Shown: positions 10,980 to 22,783 of the stretch, piece by piece
Numbering within the stretch: position 1 is the stretch's first letter
Layout: each line of letters starts with the position of its first letter
Assembly (NCBI RefSeq): GCF_902459465.1
Contig: NC_047065.1
Location: 20,349,828-20,413,827, forward strand
From: Asterias rubens
Taxonomy: Eukaryota; Echinodermata; Asteroidea; Forcipulatida; Asteriidae
Length of the DNA: 64,000 bases
Direction of reading: 5' to 3'
Notes under the pieces: model-generated
The model's database searches: none
What the model saw: only the letters and a program-made list of their open reading frames with translations
What the model was told of the DNA's origin: nothing
Translations under genes and position numbers: made by a program

Positions 10980-12740
10980 TTTGGGGATTTTTTTGTGTAC
11001 AAAATTTATGTTAATAATATTTGCGTTAATTACTGGACATACATGTAGCTGTTTTTCTAGTTAAGTGTGCTATAAACTTTAATTAATCGACTTTCTATCA
11101 TTAAATGTTTGAGAAAGACTGCTAGGTTTGAAACGTCTTGGTCAGGCTGCGGAATTATTTGTACATTTATACCTACCACCTTTTGGTTGGTAAGCAGTTT
11201 GCAACTGCTTATTTTCTAATTCCATACATGTACATGTACAACAAATGGAGTGTATTGTTGAGCCTTGGTCTAGCATGCATTAAAGATGCTATGTCAGATT
11301 TTTGGCTGATTTGACCTAAAGATTTTGATTTAAAATTTAATGGGTATTTTGAAGGGGGTCGAGAAAGTTACAAGCTTTCATTTGAGCCATTGCTCGAAAA
11401 AGTCCACCAATTATTAGTAGCAGTGAAATAAAGTGCTCAAAATTAGTTTTTGTCGGGATCCCGACAATATATCACGTGATTCAATTCTTGATAACTGATA
11501 ACTCCCAAACCGAAAGCGTCAGCAAACTAATATTTTGGATTTATTTGTTTGGTATGATAATGTATCACTCTAATTTTTTAGAAGAAGATCTGAGAACCCA
11601 TGAATCACCACTTGGTACATTCTTACAGGCAGGGACTCTTAAATATTTGTTTAAATGAGCTTCCCATCAAGGTTACTGGGCAATCTCTCTCAAGCAAACA
11701 TTGGTTTAATACCATGATTATTGATTGTAATTCTGAATTTGAAATGTCAGATCCCTGATGAAAATCCCATAATTTAATCTGTCAAGATGTCATGAACTTC
11801 ATGCTTGTTATTTCCTAGACACGTTGCCCACAAAGGCAAATCTTAAGGGGCAAGCAAGGTCGGTAAAACAAAATGCACTACATGTGGATGGAAAGAAACA
11901 TTGCAACACATCCTAAACAATTGTAATATGCTCACTAGACCAAGGATGTTACACCTGGCGGCACAGCAACGGTTATGTACTCCGTAAGATACCTTTTGCT
12001 CAATAGCTGATCGGACATGGAAATGTATCGCAATAGTTGAACTTACAACTCCATTTGAACAAAATATTACCAAAGCCCAGACTCGGAAACAAGAAAAATA
12101 CTCCAGTCTCGTTTCTGATCTCGAGGATCATCAAGGTTTTATAACTGTACTGTACTGTATTGAAAGAGGCGGTAGGGGCAGTAGGGGCCTTATCATTCAA
12201 GATAATATGAAATAAGTTCAATCATCACTGTTCACCTTTTTATTGGCTGGTAACAAGGCAACGAAAGGAAAGTCCAACAAAATTGCCAAAGTTACGCTGC
12301 AGTTCTGGCATCATCAACTGTTTTTTACTCTAAATTTGATCATGACTGGTCCATTGAGTAATCTGTCTTTTAAATTGTCAGATTTGTATCGACTTTTACC
12401 CCTGTCTCGTTTTCTTTTCTTGCCTTTTTACAAACATATCGTTTAGTGTCTGTCTTTTCCGTTTTTTTTCTTTTCGTCTGTCCTGCGGAATGTTTTTTAT
12501 TTTTTATTTCTGTTCCAATCTGAAGTGAATTAATAAATACTAAAATGCACAACAAAAAGTAATTGTGATACTTATCTAGACGACAATTGTTATTCTGGTC
12601 ATTGCAAAATCAGCGGTTTCCGTGGTAGGATATGAACCCACAACCTAGTGATTGCAAGTCCTGTAGTCTGTCAGAGAAAAATGCAAGTGCTTGAATGTGA
12701 AATGAATACTCATTTCTTTCCTTTCGATGCTGAATACATT
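10980..12740. other. Gene-poor spacer with a possible tRNA-derived fragment
   Basis: No gene is seen. Near 12,600-12,690 the minus strand reads like the 3' half of a tRNA: CTTGCAATCACTAGG, then a B-box-like GGGTTCATATCC. There is no convincing acceptor stem or D arm, so this is at best a decayed tRNA-derived SINE head. Confidence 0.4.
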
Positions 12741-12744
12741 TGTT

Positions 12745-13117
12745 TTAAAGGCAGTGGAAACTATTGGTAATTACTCAAAATAGTTATTATAAAACCTTAA
12801 TTGGTAACGAGTAATGGGGAGAGGCTGATAGTATAAAACATTGTGAGAAACGGCTCCCTCTAAAGTAACGTAGTTTTCGAGAAAGAAGTAATTTTCCACG
12901 AATTTGATTTCGAGACCAAGTTTTGAGGTCTCGAAATCAAGCATCTGAAAGCACGCAACTTCGTGTGACAAGGGTGTTTTTTCCTTCATTATTATCTCGC
13001 AACTTCGATGACCAATTGAGCTCAAATTTTCACAGGTTTGTTATTTATGCATATGTTGAGATACACAAGGTGAGAAGACTGGTCTTTGGCAATAACTAAT
13101 AGTGTCCACTGCCTTAA
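12745..13117. mobile_element. MITE family A, copy 2
   Basis: It begins TTAAAGGCAGTGGAAACT and ends AGTGTCCACTGCCTTAA, with the family's central palindrome (GATTTCGAGACC ... GAGGTCTCGAAATC) near 12,905-12,940. It sits just 82 bp upstream of the splice acceptor of the zinc-finger gene, so it lies inside that gene's 5' intron. Confidence 0.9.
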
Positions 13118-13198
13118 AGTTGGTGTTATTGGTGTACTCTGTAACTACTGGACGACTGTGTTAATAATAAGCTGTCTTATTCTCATTTGTTTCTACAG

Positions 13199-16100
13199 AT
13201 CCTTGATTAATGATGCTATGATAAAAAGGCCTTTGTGCGACCAAATCCTGTAACGGGAGACAGTGCACCATAATGGCGGATCTAACAGCGAGTGTTCCAG
13301 AGTCAATCCCAGTAGACGTCCCTCCTGACCCCCTCGTAGTTGAACCCTTGAAAAACTTTGTGGATAATGCTGAGGTATCCAAAGGAGACGCACCAAGTGT
13401 TCTGAGATCCGAGGAAGATTGTGATGAATTGACTCCCGATCAAAGTGACGACATCGTGTCTGAAATCATACCCGAAAGTCTGTCGGAAAACGTAGTTATT
13501 GTTGAAGCGCCCTCTACTGACCAAAGTCAAGAGAGAGGGTGGCTTCATAGAGACATGCTGTCCAAGAATGAAGAAGTTACTCTTGAAGTGATCTCTGAAG
13601 ATTGTGAGGATGTGCGTTTGGAGGGAGAGAATCACGACAGAGACTCGGTGAATAATCCTGATCCACTTGAACCCTCATCGAAACCAGCGGATGCCCCTGC
13701 TGGAGTTGATCGACTCACAAACATTGAATCAAATACCACCCTCGTCCAACCCCTTGGTGACCAAGTCCAAACAGAGCCTTCGTTAGCTATCTCGGCAACC
13801 ATGAATGAGTCAGCTACAACCCCTCAGCATCCTACAAAGAATAGCTCGACCCCCTCCCTGAGTAGAACAAATAACCTTGAAGCCAAGAAGAATAGACTTC
13901 TGGACATTTTAAATGCCAAAACGAAAGACCTCTCGATGAGCAAACAGAAGGATGTTATTCATGTGCCAGGATTTGTCGGGGGAGATGATTCCCCTGGTAG
14001 CGTGTTTGACCTCCCTCCGAACACAGAAGTCATTCATCCCACCTCCACCACACAAACACCTGAGCCCCCGAGTGAAGATTCTTATAAGGGGTCATCTCTG
14101 GGGTCAGAGGTCACACAGGATGACCCTACTCTAATTCTCAACAAACCGGTCACTCAGATCATGGCTAAGAGTAAACGGAAGACAAAGAAGCCGTTGCCCA
14201 ACAGATCTTCTTTGGAAAGTATGATCGATGCCGCATCAGACATTACGGACTTCTTCAGCATCGCAAACACTCTGGATGACAGTGAGGAAGATTACGTTCC
14301 TATGGTCGTTGACGAGGTCGAATCTAAAGATGAACAGACAATGGCCGAGAGCCTTCCGATTCAGACAACCAAATCAGTCAGTATGACTAAAGGGACTGTC
14401 ATCAATGTGCCTACTTCAAAAGGATTACCAGTGGTAAGGGTTGTAGACCCTGCATCGTTTGGCCTTCAAAGCACCACTCAAACCAACCCTCAAATTGCAA
14501 CTCCTCAAATTGCGGTGTCGGTAGCCACTCAGCTTCCTGTGAACCACCCACAACAGCAACTGACTCAAACGACACAGCTCGTGCAGCAGATTGTGCAGCA
14601 GCAGCACACCCAGTTTCCCATTCTGCAGCAGAAGCTCATCCAACCGCTGCAGGGACAGATTCTTGTGCAGGGTAACATCATGCAAGGGAGCATCCTGCAG
14701 CCAGGAAACACAGCAGGGAGTGTGATTGTGCAGCAGCAGGCGCCACAGCAGCAACAGCAGTTTGTGCCGATACAGTCCATACAGCAGACCGTTCCAATAC
14801 AGTCCATCATCCAGCAGACTGCAGTCATGCCCTCTGTGTACCAGAACCAGATTCCAGTTGTTCAACAACAGGTGAGTTTCAAAACCTTACCTAACAGGTG
14901 GATTGCACTCATAAGAGTTACATGTATATATAAGAACTAGAGGGCGCACTGGCCTATATACGCGCCCCAGCAAGCTGACAAAACAACATCTCGTCATCGT
15001 TCAATGAACACAAACTCCAACGTGTACTTCGATGTGCGTACATAATGGCGCGTGTCTCGTTGCGGTCCCGTCGCGTTTGTGCAAGAAGCATCACCAGTGC
15101 GCCCTCTAGTTGGTATATAACTCTATGATTGCACTACACACATTTTCACAAACTTTCCACAATCCTCTCTGAGTTTTTTACCTTTGCAATTTTTAGGGAA
15201 CAACAAATCATTGTAATGGGTATCAAAAAGCATTTATATATATTCAAAGATGACAAACATTACATATTCCAAGAAGATTGTGGGATATACAACATAATGT
15301 TTAGTCTACCTTGTGGCAGATTTCTGACTGTGACAATCCATCCTTTGTTTTCAGTTCAGACCTTTTAAAGTCTCAGACTTTGGAAAATTTACATAAAAGA
15401 TTTGTATGTGTTTATAATTTCAAAACTTGATACATATCTATTGTATTTGATGTAATCTGTTCTTGGTGCTACATTCACATAGTTATGTTTGGCGGCAGAA
15501 TTGTGTCAATACGGTTGTCTTTGTGTGAAATTTTGAGCGTTAAATAGGAGGTGACAAAAGGGTTCGAAATAAACAAATCTGCCCCTCGAACAAGATGGCG
15601 CATATTACAGAAAAGTGTTAAAAATAAAAAACTTCACTCAATGGGGCATTACAAGTTCTGACATAGACATAGTTCTGAGCATGTGCACATTACCGAGAAA
15701 CAATAAATTTACCTGGTAGTCTGCTGCCACCTAGTGTTCCAAAAATCCTCATTGGATAAAATGTGCAATAGAATTGAATGTGGATTTATCTTTTGGCACG
15801 ATTATAAATATTTTACTGACTATATATATTATGTTGTTTTTTTACTCCAGCCTGCCCAGCAGCTTCCAGTGTTCAGTTCCCAACAACCCACCGGTACCAT
15901 CTTCACTTCTAGCACCCACACCCCGACCATCATCAAACCCCAGCAGACCGTCTTTGTCCTCCAACGCGGCGACGCTTTGAAGCTCGACAGTATCGGGAAT
16001 CTGATCGTCATCGGGAAGGAAGACTGCATCAGCGGCCAACAACCGGTCATACAGCCAGGCAGCTCCATACTTCCTGTGAACTCTGTTAAGAATTTGTTGA

Positions 16101-19100
16101 ACATTCGAAACGTTACGTCTGTGGCTCCGCAGGAAACAGCAATACAACCAGGAGCAACCCTTGTATCATACGTCAACAGCCCGATAGTAGAAGCCAGCAG
16201 TTCTCAGTTACAGATTTCAACGGGTGCTACTATGATTCCTTCCGCTTCTGTCAGTACCTTCAATCGACCTGTGATTCTTGGGAAGCAGCCGATAGCCAGC
16301 GTGCAACCTCAGAGGCAGAGAAGCACCTGCCCTAATCCCGAGTTGGATCTGATCAGGACAGCCTTACTCAGTCCCAGTCCGACCACACCCACATCGATCG
16401 TGTCAGTGAGTACCGACCCCAAACCTAGCACCGTGACCACTACTAGCTCGGATGGCAAAGGCATCAAGATATTTCAGTGTGAAAAATGTAAGAAGCTCTT
16501 TGTTAGCAAAGCTAGTCTCTTCAACCATTTGGCCATGGAGATGCATACTAAAGGCGTTCCACAGCATGTCAAACTTCCATACAAGTGCCCTACTTGCATC
16601 TCCCACTTTGCCTTCAAGGCCTCTCTAGTGTTCCACACAAACAAATCTTGCTGCACTGACGTCATACCCACGTTCAACGTGATCTGCTCCATATGTAAGC
16701 TCCGATTTAAAAACTTAGTGGATCTTGAAAGGCATATTGTCCGATGCCACCACATTTTACCCGGTCAAATTGCAGAACTCAATGAAAATATCAGTGCAAA
16801 CAAATACGAAGCTCAGTACAAGAAAATTGCCATGTTGGAAAAACCCCACAGTGAAGCTAAAACTGTGCCACCCCCAAAAGTAGTCACCACAAAGTGGGCG
16901 GTTATTAACAGCTCTCCAACAGTTCAAGTGGGTTCAACAAACAAAGATGTGCCAGAGGCTAGGCCTCCAATTAAACTAGTCGTGAACAGAAAGAGAAAGA
17001 AAAAAAGCAAGCATCGTGGCAAGAAGCGTACGCGGTCATCACCAGAGCATCCGTGTAGAGCCGAGGTCTTAAAAGATGAAGATGCAACGACCCGGAACTT
17101 AATAAACACCCATGGAAAATACCTACCCAAAGCCGCCCGTCCATTTTCTTGTAAGATCTGCGATAAGGCTTTTACCTCGGAGCATTGTTTGCTGGAGCAT
17201 ATTAAGACACATATCAAGCCCTTCAGCTGCAGCGCTTGTGGATGGAAGTCTCCAAGGAAGGACAACGTCCTGAAGCACATTCAGCAACATCATAACGGAC
17301 CCAAGTATCAGAGGAAGAGACAGGGCAAGTCAAAACAAAGAAGCCCGACACCTTCAAGTTCCGACGTCAGTGAGAGCAACGAGGAGGAAAGTGTAGAGGA
17401 GGTCGTAAAACACATCAAGAAAGAGAAGAGTGATCACCAAGATGATGAAGATCCAGATCTTGATGTGGATGATGATGACGACGATGACAGGCCCAACGAT
17501 TATTTTGGCAGTGGTAGATTCCCGCCTGATGATGACAACGATCATGACAACTCTGGAAATAGCAACGGAAAGAACAACTCTGACAAAAGTCCAGAGAAAG
17601 GCAGTGATAGCCTTGGAGATCAAGAGATGGACGAAGGGGAGGAGAGCACTCAACCGACTTCAGGTGACCACAATTACTCAAGTCACACGCAATCAGCGGA
17701 AGACGCAGCCCAAGGTATTGAAATTGACATTTTAGAAGATGTTGACGAAATTGATGTACTTCAAGCTGAGTGTGAAGTTAACGATGATGATGTTAGTCCG
17801 AGATCTACGTCCATGGAACCAGCTCAAAGCAAAGATTCCAGTGAAGTTGGCCCGAGTGATAGGAGTTCCATACCCCAAGATAATGGTTCGTCCCAGGAAG
17901 CCACTTCCCAGGAGAAGGCAGATGAAAATCCACCGAAGGACACAGAAACCAGAACAGAAAATGATTCTTCTTCTAATCCATCTGGAACACAAGATGTTCA
18001 GGACCAGTTGAGTTCTACAAGTCAGAGTGGTGAAGAACTTTCAGGCCAAAAATCCATCAGCAAAGATGTTTCAATAGACGCATCTTTGGAGGCAGGCTGT
18101 GTTGACAGTTTGGGTCAAGATGTACCTGATGTAACATCAGAATGTCCCATTAAAAAGCAAGATTGCTTGGTCCCGGAGAATGTGCCTGAACAAGATGAGA
18201 TGTCACAAGATGTTTGTACTAAACCTATGGACACCATACCAACCAGTGGTGGTACTCGACCTAGAGAAGACAATCAAGAAACTAATTCCTCATCGTCTTT
18301 CAACAAACTTCAATCTCTTTTAAATGGAGATGCACAATCGTCCAAAGCTGGAGAAAGTTCGGAGAACTTGGCAAATATTTTGCAACCATCTGTGGAGCCA
18401 TCAGTCATTTCAGTGGAGAGTGCCACCTGCGATCCAAAGACGACTGACTCCTTAATAGAAAGTGATGTCTACTCGGAGAGTGATATCCTGGATTGGAGCA
18501 GCTCTGATTTTGAATCCGAGGACGAGGAAGGAGTCGAGAGAATTCAGGCGAGACCCATTCTGCTTAGAGATGACGATGCCAACCCGGCAGCAGGTACAGA
18601 GGTCATGGATGAGTCTCTCATCATCGATGATGACAACTTGGAGATAAGACCCAAACACCCGATATTCCCAATCCTGAAGACCAACACTGAGAAAGGAGAC
18701 ATTGATACAGTTGATGAAGTAGAAATTGGCGCCCCTGTACGAAACAGTTATTACACCGTTCTGAATGCAGAGGGTAACATTGAAGACGGCTCAAGTAGAG
18801 CTCCTTTTGACGGAGCTTCCGAAGTGGAGCTCTCAGTTTTAGATCATACGGTTAACGTCTTTCCCTCGACCCAAGATGCTGACGGAGAGGAAACTGCAAA
18901 CGAGGAGGACTGCCAACTCACTGATGTCATTCAAGAACAAGCAAAGTGCAGCATCAACCCTGAAAGCAGAGTTAAAACGGAATTCTGTGGAGATAGGGAA
19001 AGCAACGCTGCCTGTGAAACAGGCAACATTCAACAAAGTCAGAACATTTATCAGTCAGACCCAAGTACAGCTTGTGAAAATAGACTTTCGACTGATCGAA

Positions 19101-22100
19101 ATTCAAGGGAAATCTTCGCAGATGAAGGGTTTATTCACAATAAGCAACACATTCCTGAAGAGAGGACCACCACTTCAGATATCTCTGAGAGAGTAGGAGT
19201 GAAGATAAAGCTGGAACCGTTTGAAATGTGTGAAATTGAGACGGAGATCGACGATAATCAAATGACTGCTGAAGGTGACTCCACTAATCACTATAACAAT
19301 GAAGCGTCGACAACTACAGCTCAAAAAAGATCTTCGTCTCCTATGCTTCGAAGCACTTCTCTTCCAGGACCCAGTCCACTTCCCACAAGTGATCCTTCAA
19401 GTGCACGAGAGGCAACATCATCGCCCATTTCACAAGTCTTGCCTGTTATTTCCTCGGTGGGTTCTTTGAGTGAGCAGGTAGAGCTGAACCAAAAACGTAG
19501 GAGCGTCATTTTAGAAGCCCTGAATCGTCCAGGTCAGCCGTATCCGCCTCCACCGTACGATTCCAGAATGATGTATAACTCCATGGGAATGCCTGTCGTA
19601 GATCCATCCACTGGACAACCCTTCTTACCCAGATATCCTAATCCTTCCAACCCCTACATATCCATGTTTCATTCGGGATCATTGGTGGATCCAAGGGGGC
19701 AGTTTTATCCAGGCCATCCCGGGATTGCTCCACCATCTAGAGTGATGGGTTACAGACCTCCACACATGAGCTCCTCATTGCCAGAAGGTAGATTCCCAGG
19801 TCCAAGCGGTTTCCCGCCGATGATGGGCCAAGCAGGGTACAACAGAGGAGGCTACCAGCCAAAGCACGACCAACAGCATTTTGATCAGCATCATAAGAAG
19901 ACGCAGCTGGAGAAACAAAAGCAAGAAACTCTTCAGCTACAGATGCAGCGAGATCAGCAGAAGTACCAACTCCAACAGATTGAAAGGCAGTGGCAGGAAC
20001 GTAATCATGGCATGAAAAGTCTATCCCCATCTCATGCTTCATCTCATCGTCTCTCAGATCCAGGGTTCTCATCAACCAACCCAGGCTCTAGCCAGACAGA
20101 CGGATTCATTTTCCCGAAGCATCCGTACCAGGACAGAGTTGGAAGTAATCCAGTAGTTAACCCTCTAACTAGAGAACCCTCAGACAGCCTAGGCCAACCC
20201 TGCAACCAGTTCAAGGCAAACACTTCCAGGCTCCAACAACATCTTAACCCCTCTGACCCACAGATTGTTCCCCGGATCAGAGAACCTCAGTTAGAGCAGA
20301 ATGGCAATAATATGGTACCCTCACTTCCTGCTGGTCCCCATTTTCCACCTGGATCACACCTTCCTCTTAGACCATCTGCTTCGTTGGAAGCGGCTATTCC
20401 TTCCAGATTCCCAGAGCCTAGTAGACCAGGATTGCAAGGTTCTAATAGAGTTCCCGTTCATGTTGACGAGCATGGTTTGAGGCTACCCCGGCAAATGAGT
20501 CAGGAAATGATGAATGACCAGCCACCTCCGCTTGTTTACCAAGGCCATCAAAAACCGCAGGATGTGACGGTCCACAAACTGGAGCCTGGAGATCAGGCGT
20601 CAGAGATTGTCACTGTGGAGGAATCAAGTGATAAACAAGATGTGCAGCTTTTGAAAGGAGAGAAGCTAAGTGATCGAGATAAAACATCCAATCAACAAGA
20701 GGTTGTGTCACAGAACAGTTCCATACTTCAAGATGTGTGTTCCCCAGGAGAAGGCGTACCTCCTTTTGTCCAACCACCGCCAATACCTCCTCCTCCCTTA
20801 CCACCTTCTCTTCCATCTACACACATAGATCATTCCAGACGGCCACACTTTGTTCTTCCCACAAACGGTGAAATCATGGAGACGGTAGTTCAAAGCCCTC
20901 TTTCACATCTGCCTCATCCAGAGTATGTTCCAGTGGGGAATGGAACATTTGCTTCTCCGCCAATTCATGTCGGGCCTCCCCATGTGTCTCCCAATTTGCC
21001 AAGCCCAAGATCAGTTCCTCGCTCTCCAAAGAAACGACATTCCTCTTCCGGGTCAAATGACCATGAGTCCAACAGACGCAGGAAACGGTCTCCGAGGACA
21101 GACGAGAACCCAGAAGAAAGACCCTACGCTTGTCACATATGCGGGAATCGTTTCAAGCGGTCTAACAACCTCACTGATCACGTTCGAATCCATTCCAGGC
21201 CTTATAAATGTGGGGAGTGTAGTTTTGACACCACCCGTTGGCAGTACCTTGCAGACCACCTAAAGAAGACCCACAGTTTTGAAGGTGATGCCAAAGAGCT
21301 TGAGATGATGTTCAAATCCGGGAAGCGACTGAAGCCAACTGATCATATTCCTGAGACATGTTACCAGCCAGCAGCAACATCAGAAACTCAACCATCAGCT
21401 GAAAAGCTTTCACCACATCCAGTGCGAAATGGGTTCTCTCCTGCATCCCGGAGTATGGTGGTTGCGCCGTCCAATGTTATCATACCTCGTGGGTCGGATA
21501 TCGTTCATAGAGACAGACACAGAAAGAGAAAGCGTCGTCATGATTATGATGATGAAGACTTAGTTGATTTCTTTGGGAATACCTCTGGCCAGGAGGACAG
21601 TGATGAGACGGTTGCTCCAATTACAATAGCGAAGGAGAAGAAAATACAGATCTTTGATGATGTTGCATCTGGCTGTGAGAACGGTTCCCAGATCTCTCCT
21701 GGAAACTCTCAAGCTCAGACCTCCCCGAAGGATAGCCTCAAATTGGACGTTACTTGGTCCAAAAGGAAACAACCTACTCCCGTAAGAGTAACTGAAGAGG
21801 AAATGATCAAGGAAGGGGTGACCTCGGCATTCTCAACTGCTTTGAAGACCGTAGAGAACTGCCAGGAATCAACTGGTAAGAATGTTTCTGAGGAAAGTGG
21901 CATGGAACCTCATGTCAAGAAGGAGTTGGATGCTACAGAAGAATATATGGACAAACACAGTGCAGAGGAGAGTGGGATTGATTTCGAAGAGCAAGCTGAC
22001 AAAATGGACGAGGAGATGGATTATGACTCGGAGGAAGACGAAGAGGATGAAAGCGATTGCGGGGCTGTCGATGATCACAACAACGGAGACTACCCTCAAT

Positions 22101-22783
22101 ATCCATCAAACTCGGATGCCAATCATGATCTGGATGAATCCGGTGACGACATCAGGTACACCCCGACTGGAAGACCTAAGCGGAAAACTGGCAACTACAC
22201 CTTCCCGTCAAGTCTAAGACGGCACGGCGAGAATGAAGACCCAGAGTACAATCCGCTGAGAAGGCAGAGGAAGAAACATGGCTTGGTCTTGAAAATCCAC
22301 ATCAAGAGGGGTAAGAGACGAGGACGACGTCCTAGTAATAAACGTCCCCCTCCCTCATCTTCATCTCACGTTGAAGCTCTTTCAACTCACATCGGGGGAG
22401 GTCTAGACCTTAGCCCTTACTACAACATAGTAGATGAGACCGATGGGGATATGGACAAGAGACCATACCAGTGTATGATCGATGACTGCCACAAGCGTTT
22501 CAAAAGCAAACAACACATGAGAGAGCACCTGTTTACCCACCTCAAGCCGTACAAGTGTGATGGCTGCTCCCTGGGGTTCGCCAGGACGGACTATCTTGCC
22601 ATGCATATGAGAGAGATGCACAAAATGTCGCCGACTCGAGCGGACTTGTTCAATAAGAGGAAGAGCGCTAATGGCCGTGCCATGGCCTGCCGCATGAGGC
22701 CAAGTAAGGACAGACGACGTCAGGAGTTGCAGCAGAGCTTTAAGAATGGTAACATCCCCCAGGACATCAAGGAATTTGATTAG
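13199..22783 (+). CDS. Giant multi-finger C2H2 zinc-finger protein
   Basis: Probable nuclear DNA-binding regulator of 2,843 residues, with coding segments 13273-14871 and 15851-22783. A strong acceptor (TTTGTTTCTACAG, ending 13198) opens the exon; 13199-13272 is 5'UTR, and ATG 13273 lies in ATAATGGCGG context. Nine C2H2 fingers start near residues 741, 777, 810, 965, 991, 2292, 2318, 2739 and 2767. The last six form three close pairs with H..KP/H..RP linkers (THIKPFSC, IHSRPYKC, THLKPYKC). Other parts: a Gln-rich stretch at about 420-530, long acidic Ser/Asp-rich regions, a Pro-rich segment near 1,800-1,950 and basic patches. Paired, widely spaced fingers recall large regulators such as RREB1 or HIVEP, but no orthologue was recognised. 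The intron is phase 0 and carries an AGAGGGCGC foldback. 3'UTR length is unknown. Confidence 0.9.
13273..14871 (+). CDS. Zinc-finger gene, first coding exon (residues 1-533)
   Basis: It contains no finger. It is acidic and Ser/Thr-rich at first, has a basic KSKRKTKKPLPNR patch near residue 300 that could be a nuclear localisation signal, and ends in Gln-rich sequence (VQQIVQQQ). It ends CAACAACAG|GTGAGT at 14871, exactly at a codon boundary. A tiny upstream frame (ATG at 13210, four codons including stop) precedes the start. Confidence 0.9.
14903..15134. mobile_element. AGAGGGCGC-type foldback element in the intron
   Basis: Terminal inverted repeats of about 40 bp: left ...AACTAGAGGGCGCACTGG (to 14952), right CCAGTGCGCCCTCTAGTT... 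(from 15093). The arms continue outward imperfectly (GATTGCACTCAT versus ATGATTGCAC inverted). The GC-rich interior is noncoding. It begins only about 30 bp after the splice donor at 14871. The CTAGAGGGCGC end recurs at about 27,992. Confidence 0.75.
15851..22783 (+). CDS. Zinc-finger gene, second coding exon (all nine fingers)
   Basis: The acceptor TTTTTTTACTCCAG ends at 15850 and the frame continues P-A-Q-Q-L from the Gln-rich region. The open frame runs 6,933 bp without interruption to TAG 22781-22783, an unusually long internal coding exon. Finger 8 (YQCMIDDCHKRF) has a four-residue Cys-Cys spacing (C-x4-C), the others the usual two. The IKLEPFE and IKKEKSD words fit SUMO-acceptor consensus sites, as in many repressors (inference). 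Confidence 0.9.
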   Translation, partial: PAQQLPVFSSQQPTGTIFTSSTHTPTIIKPQQTVFVLQRGDALKLDSIGNLIVIGKEDCISGQQPVIQPGSSILPVNSVKNLLNIRNVTSVAPQETAIQPGATLVSYVNSPIVEASSSQLQISTGATMIPSASVSTFNRPVILGKQPIASVQPQRQRSTCPNPELDLIRTALLSPSPTTPTSIVSVSTDPKPSTVTTTSSDGKGIKIFQCEKCKKLFVSKASLFNHLAMEMHTKGVPQHVKLPYKCPTCISHFAFKASLVFHTNKSCCTDVIPTFNVICSICKLRFKNLVDLERHIVRCHHILPGQIAELNENISANKYEAQYKKIAMLEKPHSEAKTVPPPKVVTTKWAVINSSPTVQVGSTNKDVPEARPPIKLVVNRKRKKKSKHRGKKRTRSSPEHPCRAEVLKDEDATTRNLINTHGKYLPKAARPFSCKICDKAFTSEHCLLEHIKTHIKPFSCSACGWKSPRKDNVLKHIQQHHNGPKYQRKRQGKSKQRSPTPSSSDVSESNEEESVEEVVKHIKKEKSDHQDDEDPDLDVDDDDDDDRPNDYFGSGRFPPDDDNDHDNSGNSNGKNNSDKSPEKGSDSLGDQEMDEGEESTQPTSGDHNYSSHTQSAEDAAQGIEIDILEDVDEIDVLQAECEVNDDDVSPRSTSMEPAQSKDSSEVGPSDRSSIPQDNGSSQEATSQEKADENPPKDTETRTENDSSSNPSGTQDVQDQLSSTSQSGEELSGQKSISKDVSIDASLEAGCVDSLGQDVPDVTSECPIKKQDCLVPENVPEQDEMSQDVCTKPMDTIPTSGGTRPREDNQETNSSSSFNKLQSLLNGDAQSSKAGESSENLANILQPSVEPSVISVESATCDPKTTDSLIESDVYSESDILDWSSSDFESEDEEGVERIQARPILLRDDDANPAAGTEVMDESLIIDDDNLEIRPKHPIFPILKTNTEKGDIDTVDEVEIGAPVRNSYYTVLNAEGNIEDGSSRAPFDGASEVELSVLDHTVNVFPSTQDADGEETANEEDCQLTDVIQEQAKCSINPESRVKTEFCGDRESNAACETGNIQQSQNIYQSDPSTACENRLSTDRNSREIFADEGFIHNKQHIPEERTTTSDISERVGVKIKLEPFEMCEIETEIDDNQMTAEGDSTNHYNNEASTTTAQKRSSSPMLRSTSLPGPSPLPTSDPSSAREATSSPISQVLPVISSVGSLSEQVELNQKRRSVILEALNRPGQPYPPPPYDSRMMYNSMGMPVVDPSTGQPFLPRYPNPSNPYISMFHSGSLVDPRGQFYPGHPGIAPPSRVMGYRPPHMSSSLPEGRFPGPSGFPPMMGQAGYNRGGYQPKHDQQHFDQHHKKTQLEKQKQETLQLQMQRDQQKYQLQQIERQWQERNHGMKSLSPSHASSHRLSDPGFSSTNPGSSQTDGFIFPKHPYQDRVGSNPVVNPLTREPSDSLGQPCNQFKANTSRLQQHLNPSDPQIVPRIREPQLEQNGNNMVPSLPAGPHFPPGSHLPLRPSASLEAAIPSRFPEPSRPGLQGSNRVPVHVDEHGLRLPRQMSQEMMNDQPPPLVYQGHQKPQDVTVHKLEPGDQASEIVTVEESSDKQDVQLLKGEKLSDRDKTSNQQEVVSQNSSILQDVCSPGEGVPPFVQPPPIPPPPLPPSLPSTHIDHSRRPHFVLPTNGEIMETVVQSPLSHLPHPEYVPVGNGTFASPPIHVGPPHVSPNLPSPRSVPRSPKKRHSSSGSNDHESNRRRKRSPRTDENPEERPYACHICGNRFKRSNNLTDHVRIHSRPYKCGECSFDTTRWQYLADHLKKTHSFEGDAKELEMMFKSGKRLKPTDHIPETCYQPAATSETQPSAEKLSPHPVRNGFSPASRSMVVAPSNVIIPRGSDIVHRDRHRKRKRRHDYDDEDLVDFFGNTSGQEDSDETVAPITIAKEKKIQIFDDVASGCENGSQISPGNSQAQTSPKDSLKLDVTWSKRKQPTPVRVTEEEMIKEGVTSAFSTALKTVENCQESTGKNVSEESGMEPHVKKELDATEEYMDKHSAEESGIDFEEQADKMDEEMDYDSEEDEEDESDCGAVDDHNNGDYPQYPSNSDANHDLDESGDDIRYTPTGRPKRKTGNYTFPSSLRRHGENEDPEYNPLRRQRKKHGLVLKIHIKRGKRRGRRPSNKRPPPSSSSHVEALSTHIGGGLDLSPYYNIVDETDGDMDKRPYQCMIDDCHKRFKSKQHMREHLFTHLKPYKCDGCSLGFARTDYLAMHMREMHKMSPTRADLFNKRKSANGRAMACRMRPSKDRRRQELQQSFKNGNIPQDIKEFD

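Noticed and set aside
12600-12690. tRNA on the minus strand
   Set aside because: Only a B-box-like 3' half is seen; no D arm or acceptor pairing.
14425-14868. 147-codon minus-strand open frame rich in Leu and Cys
   Set aside because: Shadow of the Gln-rich (CAG) stretch of the zinc-finger gene on the other strand.
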